Shown piece after piece: positions 19,377 to 29,954 of a stretch of 64,000 nt of DNA. Every line of letters begins with the position of its first letter. Position 1 is the stretch's first letter. This stretch comes from an uncultured Bacteroides sp. (GTDB lineage: Bacteria > Bacteroidota > Bacteroidia > Bacteroidales > Bacteroidaceae). The position numbers were made by a program, and so were the translations under genes. The notes under the pieces are model-generated. The model did no database searches. It saw only the letters and a program-made list of their open reading frames with translations, and had not been told where the DNA came from. The DNA is taken from the NCBI GenBank assembly GCA_949285025.1, contig CASDXG010000096.1, positions 62,001 through 126,000 on the forward strand, read 5' to 3'.

Positions 19377-22300
19377 TCGGTTGTTTCCTTTGAAGTTGTC
19401 TTTTTTCTGTTTGTTGAAATAAATGAATAGATGGCCGGTACGATGTACATGGTGAGGAATGTGGATACCAGCATGCCTCCGATAACAGCAGTACCCATAG
19501 CAATTCGCTGATTGGCCCCTTCGCCTGAGGCAAAAGCCAGCGGGATCAAACCTAATACGGTAGCGGCGCTTGTCATTAAAATCGGGCGTAAGCGTTGCAG
19601 GGATGCGTCGCGTATGGCCTGCATTTTATCTTCTCCGGTTTCCTGTTTCTGGTTGGCGAACTCAACGATCAGGATTCCGTTTTTAGCAACGAGGCCGATT
19701 AGCATGATAATTCCTATTTGACTGAATATATTCATGGTGATATTTCCGAAATACATGAAGATTAAAGCTCCGGCAATGGCCAACGGAACGGTTAACATGA
19801 TGATAAGCGGATCTTTGAAACTTTCGAACTGTGCGGCTAAAATAAGGTAAATCAATACCAGCGCAAGGATAAAAGCAAACATCAAGCTTGAGGAACTTTC
19901 CCGATAATCTTTCGAGTCTCCGGAAAGCGCAGTGCGGAATGTCTCGTCTAAGGTTTCGGCCGCAATTTTATCCATTTCCTCCAAACCTTCTCCTATTGTC
20001 TTTCCTTCTGCCAGTCCGGCCGAGATCGTTGCCGAAATAAATCGGTTATAGTGGTACAGTTTGGGCGGAGTTATCGCTTCAACGAATTCAACAAGATTGT
20101 CCAATTGTATCAGTTCTCCGTTTTCGCTTCGGATATAGAGTGATTTGATATTGGCGGGTTGGTTACGTTGTTGTCGGTTGATTTGTCCTAAAATCTCATA
20201 TTGTTTCCCGTTCATGTAGAAGTAACCCATCCGTTGCCCGCTCAATCCGTACTGTAATGTCTCTGCAATGTCTCGTATGCTTACGCCCATACTTCCGGAT
20301 TTATCCCGGTTGATGTTTACACGCATTTCAGGACTGCTGAATTTAAGATTGACATCGGCCATTTGAAATGTCGGGTTATCATACACTTTATTTAGGAATT
20401 CAGGTAGGATTTTTTCCAGTTTGTCGATGCTGACTGCCTGCAGGACATACTGGATAGGCATACTGTTTTTTCGTCCTCCAAAGGAAGATTGTTGTTGTAC
20501 AAAGGCGCGGGCTTTTGTCTTGGTTTTTATTGCTTGTGAGAGTTTTTCAGCCATTTCCATCTGTGTATAATCGCGCTCTCTGATGTTTTTTAGGGTAATC
20601 TGAATATTTCCGCTTCCACTGGATACGCGGGCAGTCACGGCTTGTGCATCAGGAATTAGCGAGTCGACCAGCATATTAATGTCTTCTGTATAATCGCGAA
20701 TGTATTCATAGCTGGCACCTTCTGCAGCTTTTGTATTGATATTTATTTGTGATCGGTCTTCCAACGGGGCCATTTCCGCCGGAATATTTCCCCATAGGTA
20801 TCCGATGAGGCCGAGAGTTATGACGATAATGGGGATGGCCCATAAGCGTCTTTTTAAGAATGCTTCGAGTGAATGACTGTATAAACGGTTCATGCCTTCG
20901 AAGAAAGGTTCGGTCTTTCGATAGAACCAGTTTTGTTTTTCCCGCTTTTTCAGCATCTTGGTGGCAAGCATCGGTGTGAATGTAAGAGCCGCAAAAGCAG
21001 ATATGATAACGGAACCGGCTACCACAAAACTGAACTCCCGGAACAGACGGCCGCTTGTTCCTTCCATAAAAACAATGGGGAGGAATACGGCCACCAATGT
21101 GATGGTCGTGGAGATTATTGCGAAGAAAATTTCTTTGGCCCCTTCTAATCCGGCATCAAACGGGTTCATACCTCGTTCTATTCGTATATAAATGTTCTCG
21201 GTCATAACGATGGCGTCGTCTACAACCAATCCGACGGATAATACGACAGCCAGCATTGTCAGCACATTTATTGAGAATCCGGCAACATACATGACGAAGA
21301 ATGCTCCGATAAGCGATACGGGAATGACGATACATGGAATCAGTGTTACTCGCCAATCGCGCAGGAAAAGGAAGATGATAATAATGACCAGGAAGAAAGC
21401 TTCATAGACCGTGCTTTCGACTTCGGCGATGGAAGCTCGGATGAACCTCGTATTATCAAATCCGTATGTATAGGAAACATCATCCGGAAGATCTTTTTCC
21501 ATTTGTTTCATACGCTCATATACGGCATCGGCTATTTCGATATGATTGGCGCCCGGTTGTGGGATAACAACAACTCCAACCATAGGAATTCCGTTCATCT
21601 TCATATAACTTTTTATGTCTGCTGCGCCTAATTCTGCATAGCCAATGTCGCTAAAGCGAATAATTTGTCCGTTGACTTCTTTAATGACAACGTTGTTGAA
21701 TTCGGCAGCTGAATGCATTTGTCCCATTGTACGCAGGGTAAGTTCTACAGTATTCCCCTCGATGCTGCCGGAAGGAAGTTCTACATTTTCGGCATCAATG
21801 GCAGTTTTTATGTCAACAGGCGTGATTCCATAGCCGGCCATTTTAATTGGATCTAACCAAAGACGCATGGAATATCGTTTTTCTCCCCAAATCGACACGC
21901 TGCTGACATCCGAAATTGTTTGTAATTGCTCTTTTACCGTGAGATCGGCAATTTCGCTCAATTCGAGTAAAGAACGGGTATTGCTTTGAATCGCAACCAT
22001 AAGAATCGGACTGGCATCGGCATCGGCTTTTGAGACTGTTGGAGGGTCACAGTCGCGGGGTAGGTATCTTTGGGCTCGGGAAACCTTGTCACGTACGTCA
22101 TTGGCTGCAGTTTCCAGATCAACGGATAACTCAAATTCTACGGTGATACGGCATTGCCCTTGTTGGCTGACGCTGGAAAGTGAACGTATTCCCGGAATAC
22201 CGTTGATGTTTTGTTCCAAAGGTTCTGTTATCTGGTTCTCGATAACATCGGCATTGGCACCCGAATAACTGCATGTAACTGATATGATAGGATTGTCAAC

Positions 22301-22417
22301 AGATGGGTATTCTCGGACACCAAGCGTGGTATAACCAATCAAACCGAACAGCAGGATTATGATTGTTAATACGGTTGCTAATACCGGTCTGCGGATACTT
22401 AGTTCTGAAATGTTCAT
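19373..22417 (-). CDS. RND family efflux permease (AcrB/HAE1-like)
   Basis: This 1014-residue inner-membrane transporter uses the proton gradient to export hydrophobic compounds. The N-terminus MNISELSIRRPVLATVLTII is typical of the family. Proton-relay residues are kept: the paired aspartates in SVGLVVDDAIVMTENIY (TM4) and the lysine in LIGLVAKNGILIVEFANQ (TM10). Two large periplasmic loops and 12 TM segments fit the length. The adaptor gene is ten bases upstream and the TolC gene overlaps downstream, a complete adaptor-permease-channel operon. No regulator is adjacent and the substrate is unknown. Confidence 0.95.
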   Translation of the reverse strand: MNISELSIRRPVLATVLTIIILLFGLIGYTTLGVREYPSVDNPIISVTCSYSGANADVIENQITEPLEQNINGIPGIRSLSSVSQQGQCRITVEFELSVDLETAANDVRDKVSRAQRYLPRDCDPPTVSKADADASPILMVAIQSNTRSLLELSEIADLTVKEQLQTISDVSSVSIWGEKRYSMRLWLDPIKMAGYGITPVDIKTAIDAENVELPSGSIEGNTVELTLRTMGQMHSAAEFNNVVIKEVNGQIIRFSDIGYAELGAADIKSYMKMNGIPMVGVVVIPQPGANHIEIADAVYERMKQMEKDLPDDVSYTYGFDNTRFIRASIAEVESTVYEAFFLVIIIIFLFLRDWRVTLIPCIVIPVSLIGAFFVMYVAGFSINVLTMLAVVLSVGLVVDDAIVMTENIYIRIERGMNPFDAGLEGAKEIFFAIISTTITLVAVFLPIVFMEGTSGRLFREFSFVVAGSVIISAFAALTFTPMLATKMLKKREKQNWFYRKTEPFFEGMNRLYSHSLEAFLKRRLWAIPIIVITLGLIGYLWGNIPAEMAPLEDRSQININTKAAEGASYEYIRDYTEDINMLVDSLIPDAQAVTARVSSGSGNIQITLKNIRERDYTQMEMAEKLSQAIKTKTKARAFVQQQSSFGGRKNSMPIQYVLQAVSIDKLEKILPEFLNKVYDNPTFQMADVNLKFSSPEMRVNINRDKSGSMGVSIRDIAETLQYGLSGQRMGYFYMNGKQYEILGQINRQQRNQPANIKSLYIRSENGELIQLDNLVEFVEAITPPKLYHYNRFISATISAGLAEGKTIGEGLEEMDKIAAETLDETFRTALSGDSKDYRESSSSLMFAFILALVLIYLILAAQFESFKDPLIIMLTVPLAIAGALIFMYFGNITMNIFSQIGIIMLIGLVAKNGILIVEFANQKQETGEDKMQAIRDASLQRLRPILMTSAATVLGLIPLAFASGEGANQRIAMGTAVIGGMLVSTFLTMYIVPAIYSFISTNRKKTTSKETTE

Positions 22418-22426
22418 AAGACGGTA

Positions 22427-23503
22427 TCAGTTTATGTTATCGATAATGATCGGCATTCCGGTACGTAACTGTAAAGTTCCTGATGTCAAAATGGTGTCTC
22501 CTGCGGATAATCCTTTTAAGACCTGTACTTCTGCTTCAGTTCGAATGCCAATCTCTACATCGACGGGATAAGCAAATCCGGAACGGTATACGAAGACTTT
22601 GTTTTTCCCCATTTCCGGAACAATTGCTTCGGAGGGAATTGCTATGGCATTGTTTATCTCTTTTTGTTTCAACTGAACGCTTACGAATCTTCCGGGGAAC
22701 AGTTCTCTGTTTGTGTTTGGATAGATGGCTCTGACTCTTAATGAGCGGGTTTCTTTGTCGATGCTGGACTCTGTTGCGTATACTTGTGCTTTAAAAGTTT
22801 CTAATTTCCCGCTGAGAGTAAACGTCAGGTTTGTGCCTTTTTTTACTTGGTCGGCGTAGCGCTCAGAAATATAAAACTCCACTTTTAATGGTGTGACCTT
22901 TGTCAGTCTTGCAATGACCGTGGTGGGAGAGGCGTAAGCACCTACACTTACTTGTCGCAGACCGAGAATTCCATCGAAAGGAGCCCGTAATTCTGTCATG
23001 GCTATATTTGCTTTTACGTTTTCAATGTCAGCGTATAGTGTTTCCAATTCCGTCTTTACTTGTTCATAGGCTTCTTTACTTACGGCATCCCGTTGCAATA
23101 ATGCGTCTTGGCGGAACACGCGGTCTCTGGCTAAAGGCATTTGGGCATTCAGACGTTTTAGCTGAGCTTGTAACTGACTGTCGTTTACTTTTGCAAGCAA
23201 CTGATTCTTACTTACGAATGAACCTTCGGTAAAAAATATATCAATAATCTTGCCGGATGATTCGAAAGATAAGTCCACTTCTTCATCAGGAACGAGTTCG
23301 CCTGTGACAAAGATTTCATTACTTAAATGATGCGGCCTTATGATTTTTGCGTTTACATTAAGCGCTTTCTTGTTTTCATTGGTCTTCGGGAGCTGAGTAA
23401 TATTTAATTCTTTATTCTCTTTGGGCGTAAAAGAATAGATGCCTAAGCCGACTAATCCGGCTCCTATAATCGTAATAATTCCCCATTTGATTCGTTTGTC
23501 CAT
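22427..23503 (-). CDS. RND efflux periplasmic adaptor subunit
   Basis: This 358-residue membrane-fusion protein links the RND permease to the TolC channel. One N-terminal transmembrane segment (residues 8-26, IITIIGAGLVGLGIYSF) anchors it; there is no lipobox. The order is lipoyl/barrel-sandwich half (EVDLSFESSGKIIDIFFTEGSFVSKNQLL), a short helical hairpin, the second lipoyl half (LRAPFDGILGLRQVSVGAY), a beta-barrel domain and a membrane-proximal domain. It is the first gene of the pump operon, 48 bp after the M28 peptidase gene. Confidence 0.94.
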   Translation of the reverse strand: MDKRIKWGIITIIGAGLVGLGIYSFTPKENKELNITQLPKTNENKKALNVNAKIIRPHHLSNEIFVTGELVPDEEVDLSFESSGKIIDIFFTEGSFVSKNQLLAKVNDSQLQAQLKRLNAQMPLARDRVFRQDALLQRDAVSKEAYEQVKTELETLYADIENVKANIAMTELRAPFDGILGLRQVSVGAYASPTTVIARLTKVTPLKVEFYISERYADQVKKGTNLTFTLSGKLETFKAQVYATESSIDKETRSLRVRAIYPNTNRELFPGRFVSVQLKQKEINNAIAIPSEAIVPEMGKNKVFVYRSGFAYPVDVEIGIRTEAEVQVLKGLSAGDTILTSGTLQLRTGMPIIIDNIN

Positions 23504-23551
23504 GTGTTTTTAGATGAAAAGAGTATGTTAAAGTAGATGTCTTTTTTGCGG

Positions 23552-24574
23552 TTAAAAGTTTTTATTTGCCATTTTCCATAGGCCTAAGAACGAAGCCTTT
23601 GTTATGTCAGTCAGTTTATCCCAGTTTATTTTTTCTGTTTCGTCACCAGGCATGTGATAATCCGGATGCCCATCTGTATGATACCACATGATTGGAATAT
23701 CTAATTTTGCGAATGAACTGTTGTCGCTTCCGCCCACAGGCTTGTCCCATGCCCGGTAGTCAGGTTCTAATTTCAGGTTGTATTGTTGGATATCATTCTT
23801 CAGCCATTGCTCGAAAACCGGTTTTCCGGCAGTGTAAAAATAGACGACATGGCGTGGTTTCGCCTCATTGTTGTTCCGGCCTATCATGTCGAAGTTCAGA
23901 TAACCTTTCACTTTCCCGATGGAAGCAAAGGTTTGCGTGAAATAGCGTGAGCCGAGTAATCCTTTTTCTTCTCCGTCCCAAAATGCGAAAATGACGGTTC
24001 GTTTTGGACGTGTCCCACAATTGACGAATGCACGTGCTATTTGTAATACGGCAGAAACGCCTGAGGCATTATCATCTGCCCCGTTATATATTTGATCGTT
24101 TCCCAGCATAGGGTCATATCCGAGATGGTCGTAATGAGCACCGATGATGACAATTTCGTCCGATGATTCTCCTTCGATTTTGGCGAGGATATTGCGCATT
24201 GTAAATCGTTGATGCACGCCTTGTCTGATTTTGGCAATAGAATCCGGGTGGATTTCCAGTCGTCCTTTTTTTTGTCTTTCTACACGATAGGCTTCGAATG
24301 GTTGGAAATAGTCTTCAAAAACGGGTTTTAATCCCATTTGTGCGAGCAGAGATGCGATATAATTTCCTGCGATTTTTCCTCCTTTCCATCCGGCTTCGCG
24401 TCCTTCAAGTTCATCGGATGCCAAGAAACGGACTATGGCTTTTGCAGACGTTTGATTTATCGTGTTGAGGCCTTTTTCCTCGTTTTTGTGGAGAAACGGC
24501 CGTTGCCCTTGAATTGTTTGTTGGCCTGCAAACATCAATAGGACTAATAATATGTATTGACAGATTGTTTTCAT
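23552..24574 (-). CDS. M28 family metallopeptidase, exported
   Basis: This 340-residue protein has a signal peptide of about 23 residues ending IQGQ, so it should act in the envelope as a di-zinc aminopeptidase. All M28 metal ligands are in place: GAHYDHLG, NGADDNASG, WDGEEKGLLGSR (with the catalytic and bridging glutamate pair), NFDMIGR and the late HTDGHPDYHMPGDE. The length suits a single-domain M28 enzyme. It is 12 bp behind rsgA and 48 bp ahead of the RND adaptor. The substrate is probably short peptides, but M28 also includes glutaminyl cyclases, so the activity is not certain. Confidence 0.9.
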   Translation of the reverse strand: MKTICQYILLVLLMFAGQQTIQGQRPFLHKNEEKGLNTINQTSAKAIVRFLASDELEGREAGWKGGKIAGNYIASLLAQMGLKPVFEDYFQPFEAYRVERQKKGRLEIHPDSIAKIRQGVHQRFTMRNILAKIEGESSDEIVIIGAHYDHLGYDPMLGNDQIYNGADDNASGVSAVLQIARAFVNCGTRPKRTVIFAFWDGEEKGLLGSRYFTQTFASIGKVKGYLNFDMIGRNNNEAKPRHVVYFYTAGKPVFEQWLKNDIQQYNLKLEPDYRAWDKPVGGSDNSSFAKLDIPIMWYHTDGHPDYHMPGDETEKINWDKLTDITKASFLGLWKMANKNF

Positions 24575-24586
24575 GTGGTGACATTT

Positions 24587-25522
24587 TTAGTATGCTGCGC
24601 GGTATTTCCCTTCGTTTTTATCTTCCAGAATATTGAGATATGACGTATATCGTGATTCGCTTATGCAATGATTTTCTACGGCTTTTCGAACGGCACATCC
24701 GGGCTCATGACGGTGAGTGCAATTATTGTATTTGCATTGTGCGGAATATTTGAAGATTTCTTTGAAATAATGTCCTACTTCTTCGTCTTTCATGTCAATA
24801 GTTCCGAACCCTTTTATTCCGGGTGTATCAATAATATATCCGTTTCCTTCCACAAAATACATTTCAGAAAAGGTTGTCGTATGCATACCTTTATTGTGAT
24901 ATTCAGAAATTTCGTGAGTCCTTAATTGCTGTTCGGGGAGAATCGCATTGATTAATGTAGATTTTCCTACTCCGGAGTGCCCGGAAAAAAGTGTGATTTT
25001 GCCTGGAAGAATTTTTTTTATTTCGTCTACTCCTTCGTTGTTTATCGCAGATATGCGGTGACATGGGTAACCTATGTGTGTATAGAGCTTGATTAATTTC
25101 TCCATATAATGCCTTTCTTCTTCAGAATATCGGTCTGTTTTGTTGAAAACCAAGTGCGTTGATATTCCGTAAGCTTCAGCCGAAGCGAGAAAACGGTCGA
25201 TAAAGACTGTTGACGTTTCAGGATAATTAACTGTGATGATCAGCAGGCACAAGTCGAGGTTTGCAGCAATAATGTGCGATTGTTTTGATAAGTTTGAAGC
25301 ACGGCGGATGATGTAATTCCTACGGTCTTCTATTTCTGTGATGAACGCAGTGCCGTCTGTGTTTAAGGATATTTGTACACGGTCTCCTATAGCAATAGGA
25401 TTTGTACTTCGAATGTCTTTAAGTCTGAAATTTCCTTTTATTTTGCATTCGATGTCTTGCCCATTGTCCGTTCGTACAGTATACCAGCTTCCTGTGCTTT
25501 TTATGACTAAGCCTTTATTCAA
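24587..25522 (-). CDS. rsgA: Ribosome small subunit-dependent GTPase RsgA
   Basis: RsgA helps late maturation of the 30S subunit. The 311-residue protein has an OB-fold at residues 1-70 and a circularly permuted GTPase domain: G4 NKTD (127-130) comes before G1 GHSGVGKST (181-189) and G3 DTPG. The C-terminal zinc knuckle is [14 protein letters not shown]. It lies 192 bp after frr, with an intervening hairpin, and 12 bp before the M28 gene. The assignment is secure. Confidence 0.97.
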   Translation of the reverse strand: MNKGLVIKSTGSWYTVRTDNGQDIECKIKGNFRLKDIRSTNPIAIGDRVQISLNTDGTAFITEIEDRRNYIIRRASNLSKQSHIIAANLDLCLLIITVNYPETSTVFIDRFLASAEAYGISTHLVFNKTDRYSEEERHYMEKLIKLYTHIGYPCHRISAINNEGVDEIKKILPGKITLFSGHSGVGKSTLINAILPEQQLRTHEISEYHNKGMHTTTFSEMYFVEGNGYIIDTPGIKGFGTIDMKDEEVGHYFKEIFKYSAQCKYNNCTHRHEPGCAVRKAVENHCISESRYTSYLNILEDKNEGKYRAAY

Positions 25523-25590
25523 AACGTATATAAGTTATGAGGATTATGCTTTTCGTTTAATAAGATAACTGAGATATTGAGGTAAAATGA

Positions 25591-25640
25591 ACCTTATGTT
25601 TTGCTTGAAATAAAGCAATGCTTGTGGCAAAACATAAGGT
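25591..25640 (-). terminator. Perfect 14-bp hairpin between frr and rsgA
   Basis: ACCTTATGTTTTGC (25591-25604) pairs perfectly with 25627-25640, and a small inner stem AAGC/GCTT (25613-25623) lies in the loop. On the minus strand it follows frr. Only TCATTTT comes after the 3' arm, so it may be a weak terminator or an intercistronic stabilising structure. Confidence 0.5.
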
Positions 25641-25714
25641 CATTGTTCTAAAGGATAATAGGTGTATAGTTCTTTTCGCCGTCAAAAACAGCTCTGTTTT
25701 CTCTTTTAAAAGAT

Positions 25715-26275
25715 TTATACAGTCATTATCTCTTTGTCTTTGGCGCTTAACATGTCATCAATTTGTTTGATGAACTTGTCATGAATCTTTTGGATTTTTC
25801 CTTCGGCATCTTTTTGTTCATCTTCCGGCATGCCGTCCTTTACTGCTTTTTTCAGAGCCTCGATTGCATCGCGACGTGCGTTTCTTACGCTGATTTTAGC
25901 TGTTTCTCCTTCTCCTTTGCATTGCTTTGCAAGTTGTTTACGTCTTTCTTCCGTCAGAGGAGGAATGCCTAATCGGATGACTTCTCCGTTGTTTTCGGGC
26001 ATAATTCCAAGTTCAGAGTCAATAATCGCCTTTTCAATGATGCGGAACATGCTTTTGTCCCATGGCTTGATTGCAATGCTTCTTACATCCGGCGTGGTGA
26101 TTGCTGCGACATTATTGATAGGAACCATGCTTCCATAAGAGTTCACACGAATGCCATCAAGCAGACGAATATCAGCTTTCCCTGCGCGAATATGTGCCAA
26201 TTCGTCCTCTAAATGCATCGTAGCTAACTCCATTTTTTCTTCTGTTTCGTGTAGAATCGTTTTTGAGTCTGCCAT
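25715..26275 (-). CDS. frr: Ribosome recycling factor
   Basis: RRF dissolves the post-termination ribosome with EF-G. The start at 26275 gives 186 residues beginning [15 protein letters not shown], the usual length; an upstream in-frame ATG at 26428 would run through the end of the neighbouring hydrolase gene and is rejected. Family segments [21 protein letters not shown] and [26 protein letters not shown] [17 protein letters not shown] are present. A good promoter lies at 26327-26357. pyrH is upstream, as in many bacteria, but here a hydrolase gene lies between them. Confidence 0.97.
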   Translation of the reverse strand: MADSKTILHETEEKMELATMHLEDELAHIRAGKADIRLLDGIRVNSYGSMVPINNVAAITTPDVRSIAIKPWDKSMFRIIEKAIIDSELGIMPENNGEVIRLGIPPLTEERRKQLAKQCKGEGETAKISVRNARRDAIEALKKAVKDGMPEDEQKDAEGKIQKIHDKFIKQIDDMLSAKDKEIMTV

Positions 26276-26326
26276 ATATTTTTTGTTTTTAGTGTTTGTT
26301 TTATGATGTTTTACAGTAATATAGAA

Positions 26327-26357
26327 CAAAAGTAAGGTATTTTTTAAATACTTGCAA
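26327..26357 (-). promoter_or_regulatory. Promoter of frr
   Basis: On the minus strand TTG (26357-26355), a 20-bp spacer and TACTTTTG (26334-26327) match the Bacteroidetes -33/-7 pattern. It lies just after the hydrolase stop codon region, so frr can be expressed without read-through from pyrH. Confidence 0.6.
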
Positions 26358-26369
26358 TATTGCTTTTGT

Positions 26370-27839
26370 TTATTTTGTTCGATTGACGTAGCGTTTTCCC
26401 GGTTTAGGATATTTGCAAGATGCGTCATCTAAAACCAAAACCCAGTCGATTAATTCCCCCAGATGGGGTGGAGTGAATTCTTTTTCGCTGTGATTGTTGG
26501 GAAATGTTCCTATTAATTTTGCTTTTCCGTTGCGCGGATTATACCACCATGCTTTTATTTTTTCCCCTTTTATTGCTTGCATGTTTACTTTAAACGGTCG
26601 GGATACCGGGACATAAATCATGGCGTATGAACCGTTTTTATCTTTTGTTGCTACAAACCGATAGCGTCCTTCTCCCGGTATGAGTGTCGTTATTTTGTCT
26701 GGAATGATAATGTCTTTAGCCGGAACGCGGGAAAAGAATGGACGGGATTCTATTAATAATCGTCCGTAAAGCATTTGTTCTGCTCCCGGTTGGTTGAGGG
26801 CTTCTTTCCATGGGAGCAGCGGATTGTTGATGGGGGAACGGGGTTTGTCGGGATCATACATTTGCCAGATGGCATGATTTCCGTAAGTGTGTCCGAAAGC
26901 TCCGTTGAACAAATCCCAATAAAGCATTTTTCTTATATCTGCTGCAATGGAATGTCCGAACTTGGGAGCGTTGAAACTTATCGGATGATCCTCGTATAAA
27001 GGTTCTCCGTCTATGACAGGTTTTATCGGATTCAATTCGTAATCTTTCAATGTCTCATTGTATGTTCCGGTGTAATCGGTAGTATGTCCGTTCTGGCGCA
27101 TATTGAAATCCAACCAGTCTTCATTGTGAAACCATCGTGAGGAACCGGCACTCCCGCATGGATGAAATGTAATCAGTTGGTTCTTTCCACAGCTCTCTCT
27201 TATACCTTCAGCCATAGCTCTGATGATTTCTTTTTGCTGGTTGTTTTCTACATTCCGGTCTCCTCCGAGGATCCAGATGATTTGTTTGTCTTTATATCTG
27301 CTGCCGATAAATCGTCCATATGCTTTTGCATTTTCCACATTGAATAAGGGTTTGTTCCCGTTTTCGGGTATGTTGTCGTGCCAATAACGTCCCCATGTCG
27401 GTAAAAGTCCGACATATAATCCCAGTTGATTGGCTTTGTCTATGACATAATCTACATGGTCCCAGTAATCATTATCCGCCCCTTCTACAATAGCCGGTGT
27501 GGCAGGATTGTAGTCAAGCAACGGCAAATGCCCGTAGGCATTGGGCTCTTTATGTCCGTCGAACTCGGCAATGGCAACAGCTTGTATAACCGTAAACCCT
27601 TTATCTGCTCTGTCTTGCAGGTAAAAGTCGGCTTCTTCCTTATTCAGGCGATGAAAGATTTCCCATGCTGTATCGCCTAAATAGAAAAAAGGAGTGCCGT
27701 CTTTGTATTGCAAGAACCTTTTGTTTTCAGAAACTTGCAGTGAACTTTTCTCAAAAATATGGGCATCTTTTTGCTGCTTTGCCTGTGCATATACGGCGGA
27801 ACATAATCCGAGAGTTAAAATAAGAAATGCTTTTTTCAT
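26370..27839 (-). CDS. Exported GH140-like (DUF4038) glycoside hydrolase
   Basis: This 489-residue protein has a signal peptide of about 20 residues (ending VYAQA), then a DUF4038 TIM-barrel of roughly residues 35-390, and a C-terminal beta domain of the collagen-binding-like type (residues 395-480). The barrel opening [25 protein letters not shown] and the segments [12 protein letters not shown] and [14 protein letters not shown] are typical of GH140. The best known member is an apiosidase acting on rhamnogalacturonan-II side chains, but the family is broad and no linked glycan genes are present, so the substrate is open. It sits unusually between pyrH and frr. Confidence 0.85.
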   Translation of the reverse strand: MKKAFLILTLGLCSAVYAQAKQQKDAHIFEKSSLQVSENKRFLQYKDGTPFFYLGDTAWEIFHRLNKEEADFYLQDRADKGFTVIQAVAIAEFDGHKEPNAYGHLPLLDYNPATPAIVEGADNDYWDHVDYVIDKANQLGLYVGLLPTWGRYWHDNIPENGNKPLFNVENAKAYGRFIGSRYKDKQIIWILGGDRNVENNQQKEIIRAMAEGIRESCGKNQLITFHPCGSAGSSRWFHNEDWLDFNMRQNGHTTDYTGTYNETLKDYELNPIKPVIDGEPLYEDHPISFNAPKFGHSIAADIRKMLYWDLFNGAFGHTYGNHAIWQMYDPDKPRSPINNPLLPWKEALNQPGAEQMLYGRLLIESRPFFSRVPAKDIIIPDKITTLIPGEGRYRFVATKDKNGSYAMIYVPVSRPFKVNMQAIKGEKIKAWWYNPRNGKAKLIGTFPNNHSEKEFTPPHLGELIDWVLVLDDASCKYPKPGKRYVNRTK

Positions 27840-27901
27840 GATATTTGAGGATAAAGTTTAACGTGATGATATGTCGTTCGTTCTGTAAGGCAGACATAAT
27901 C

Positions 27902-28612
27902 TTAGTTATGTACCAGCGTTCCTATCGGTTCTCCTGCAATTACTTTTTTCAGATTTCCTACAGTGTCCATGTCAAACACGATGATAGGCAGGTTGTTTTC
28001 TTTGCACATGCAGGTAGCTGTAAGGTCCATTACTTTTAGGCCCTGAGCCAATACTTCATCGTATGTGATGTCGTTATATTTTATTGCTGTGGGGTCTTTT
28101 TCCGGATCGGCGGTATAAATCCCGTCAACGCGTGTGCCTTTCAGCATGACATCTGCTTCAATTTCTATCCCTCGAAGGGAAGAACCGGTGTCTGTGGTGA
28201 AGAAAGGATTCCCTGTTCCTGCCGACATGATTACGATTTCTCCTTTTTCCATTGCCTCGATAGCTTTCCATTTTGTGTAAAACTCGCCGATAGGTTCCAT
28301 GCGGATGGCAGTGAGTACGCGGTTTTTTACGCATGTCGCAGTGAGGGCAGAACTTAATCCGAGACTGTTTATCACGGTGGCCAGCATACCCATTTGGTCT
28401 CCTTTGACGCGATCGAACCCTTTCCCTGTGCCGCTTAACCCGCGAAAGATATTACCTCCGCCTATGACGATACCGATTTGTACGCCCATTTCATGGATCT
28501 CCTTGATTTGTTCTGCATATTCTTTGAGGCGTTTCTCGTCAATTCCGTATTTCTTTTCTCCCATCAGGCTCTCTCCGCTGAGCTTTAGCAGGACACGTTT
28601 GTATTTTACCAT
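27902..28612 (-). CDS. pyrH: UMP kinase
   Basis: PyrH phosphorylates UMP to UDP in pyrimidine nucleotide synthesis. The 236-residue protein belongs to the amino acid kinase superfamily. Seen motifs are the phosphate-binding KLSGESLMG, the glycine-rich [11 protein letters not shown], and [19 protein letters not shown]. It overlaps the end of the MATE gene by seven bases and so is probably transcribed with it. A GH140-like gene follows after 62 bp. Confidence 0.97.
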   Translation of the reverse strand: MVKYKRVLLKLSGESLMGEKKYGIDEKRLKEYAEQIKEIHEMGVQIGIVIGGGNIFRGLSGTGKGFDRVKGDQMGMLATVINSLGLSSALTATCVKNRVLTAIRMEPIGEFYTKWKAIEAMEKGEIVIMSAGTGNPFFTTDTGSSLRGIEIEADVMLKGTRVDGIYTADPEKDPTAIKYNDITYDEVLAQGLKVMDLTATCMCKENNLPIIVFDMDTVGNLKKVIAGEPIGTLVHN

Positions 28613-29946
28613 AGCTTTGTCGTTTTAAAATGTTTGTATGCAAAAATAGGGATTAATTTATGTTTCCGCAAAAATAAGGCTTGCATAATGCCGCGAATGC
28701 CTAAATAGACGATGAAAGCCAGCCATAAAGCATGATTTTGCAGCAGGTCGCGCAGGGAAAGGTAGGTGAGGAAGAAACAGACCGTTGCAGCCGTCATAGA
28801 ATAAAGCATGATGTCTGTTTTTGTAGAACCGATGCATATCCCGTCGAACAAGAAGGCGGAAAAACTTATGAGCGGGATTGTCAATGCCCAAAAGAAGTAT
28901 TGTCTGGAAGCAATGATTACGCTTTCGTTGTTGGTAAGCAGTGACAGAAAATCACTGCCGCCCATTCCGTAAAGAAGGGTAAATAGAAGAGATAATGCAA
29001 TGCCCCAGAAGAATAATCGGGAGATGGTGTCATGTAATGTCCGGAAATTCCGCGAACCGATGAGTTTGCCGGTAAGAGCCTCGCCTGCATATGCGAAACC
29101 ATCCATGATATAAGAGAATAAAGTGAAAAGTTGCATCAGTAGTGTATTCACGGCTAATGTGATATCTCCATATGAAGCACTTGTTGACGTAAAAAAAACG
29201 GTGACACATATCAGGCATAGCGTGCGCAAAAAGATATCCCGGTTTACTTGGAAAAATTGTAGCATGGCGTGGCGTTCGAATAAATGTTTCCGATGGAGGT
29301 ATTTATGTAAATTGCAGTAATAGCGTCTCCAAAGGAATATTGCCATGAAAAGGCCTGCATATTGTGCTATTAATGTGCCTAAAGCTACTCCTTCTATTTT
29401 CATGTTGCAGAGAAATACAAAGGTAATGCTGGCTGCAATGTTTATAATGTTTTGTACGATGGCGATGAACATGGGGAAACGGGAATTCTGCATTCCGATG
29501 AACCAGCCGTTGAAACTATATAATCCAAGCATGGCCGGTGCACCCCAGATGCAGATCCGGAAGTAAAGAGACGCAAGACTTTCCACTTCAGGAGAAGCGT
29601 CAATAAAATAAAATGATATTAAGCGCAGGGGCGTTTGCAGTAGAATCAGAAGCAGGGAAAGAAGTAATCCTATGAGGACAGAGCGCAGCAGCAACCGGGT
29701 TGTACCCGGCAAATCATGTCGGCCTAAAGCTTGTGATGTCATGCCGCCTGTGCCCATCCGTAAAAAGCTGAATATCCAGTAAATCATATTAAACAGCATA
29801 CTTCCTATGGCAATGGCACCTATGTAGGAAGGTGTGCCTAAATGTCCGACAATTGTAATATCTATCAATCCCAAAAGCGGAACCGTTATGTTGGAAATAA
29901 TGGACGGAACGGCGATGTGGAGTATCTTCTTTGTTGTTCGATTCAT
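28606..29946 (-). CDS. MATE family efflux transporter (DinF-like)
   Basis: This 446-residue inner-membrane protein has 12 predicted hydrophobic segments in two homologous halves. The opening [27 protein letters not shown] and the following [16 protein letters not shown] are characteristic of the DinF branch of MATE transporters, which export organic cations or drugs against a sodium or proton gradient. It starts eight bases after birA and overlaps pyrH by seven bases, so it is embedded in a housekeeping operon. The substrate is unknown. Confidence 0.92.
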   Translation of the reverse strand: MNRTTKKILHIAVPSIISNITVPLLGLIDITIVGHLGTPSYIGAIAIGSMLFNMIYWIFSFLRMGTGGMTSQALGRHDLPGTTRLLLRSVLIGLLLSLLLILLQTPLRLISFYFIDASPEVESLASLYFRICIWGAPAMLGLYSFNGWFIGMQNSRFPMFIAIVQNIINIAASITFVFLCNMKIEGVALGTLIAQYAGLFMAIFLWRRYYCNLHKYLHRKHLFERHAMLQFFQVNRDIFLRTLCLICVTVFFTSTSASYGDITLAVNTLLMQLFTLFSYIMDGFAYAGEALTGKLIGSRNFRTLHDTISRLFFWGIALSLLFTLLYGMGGSDFLSLLTNNESVIIASRQYFFWALTIPLISFSAFLFDGICIGSTKTDIMLYSMTAATVCFFLTYLSLRDLLQNHALWLAFIVYLGIRGIMQALFLRKHKLIPIFAYKHFKTTKLW

Positions 29947-29954
29947 GGGTGCAT

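Noticed and set aside
26276..26428. Longer frr starting at 26428
   Set aside because: It would overlap the hydrolase gene and contain the frr promoter; RRF normally begins at MADSKT.
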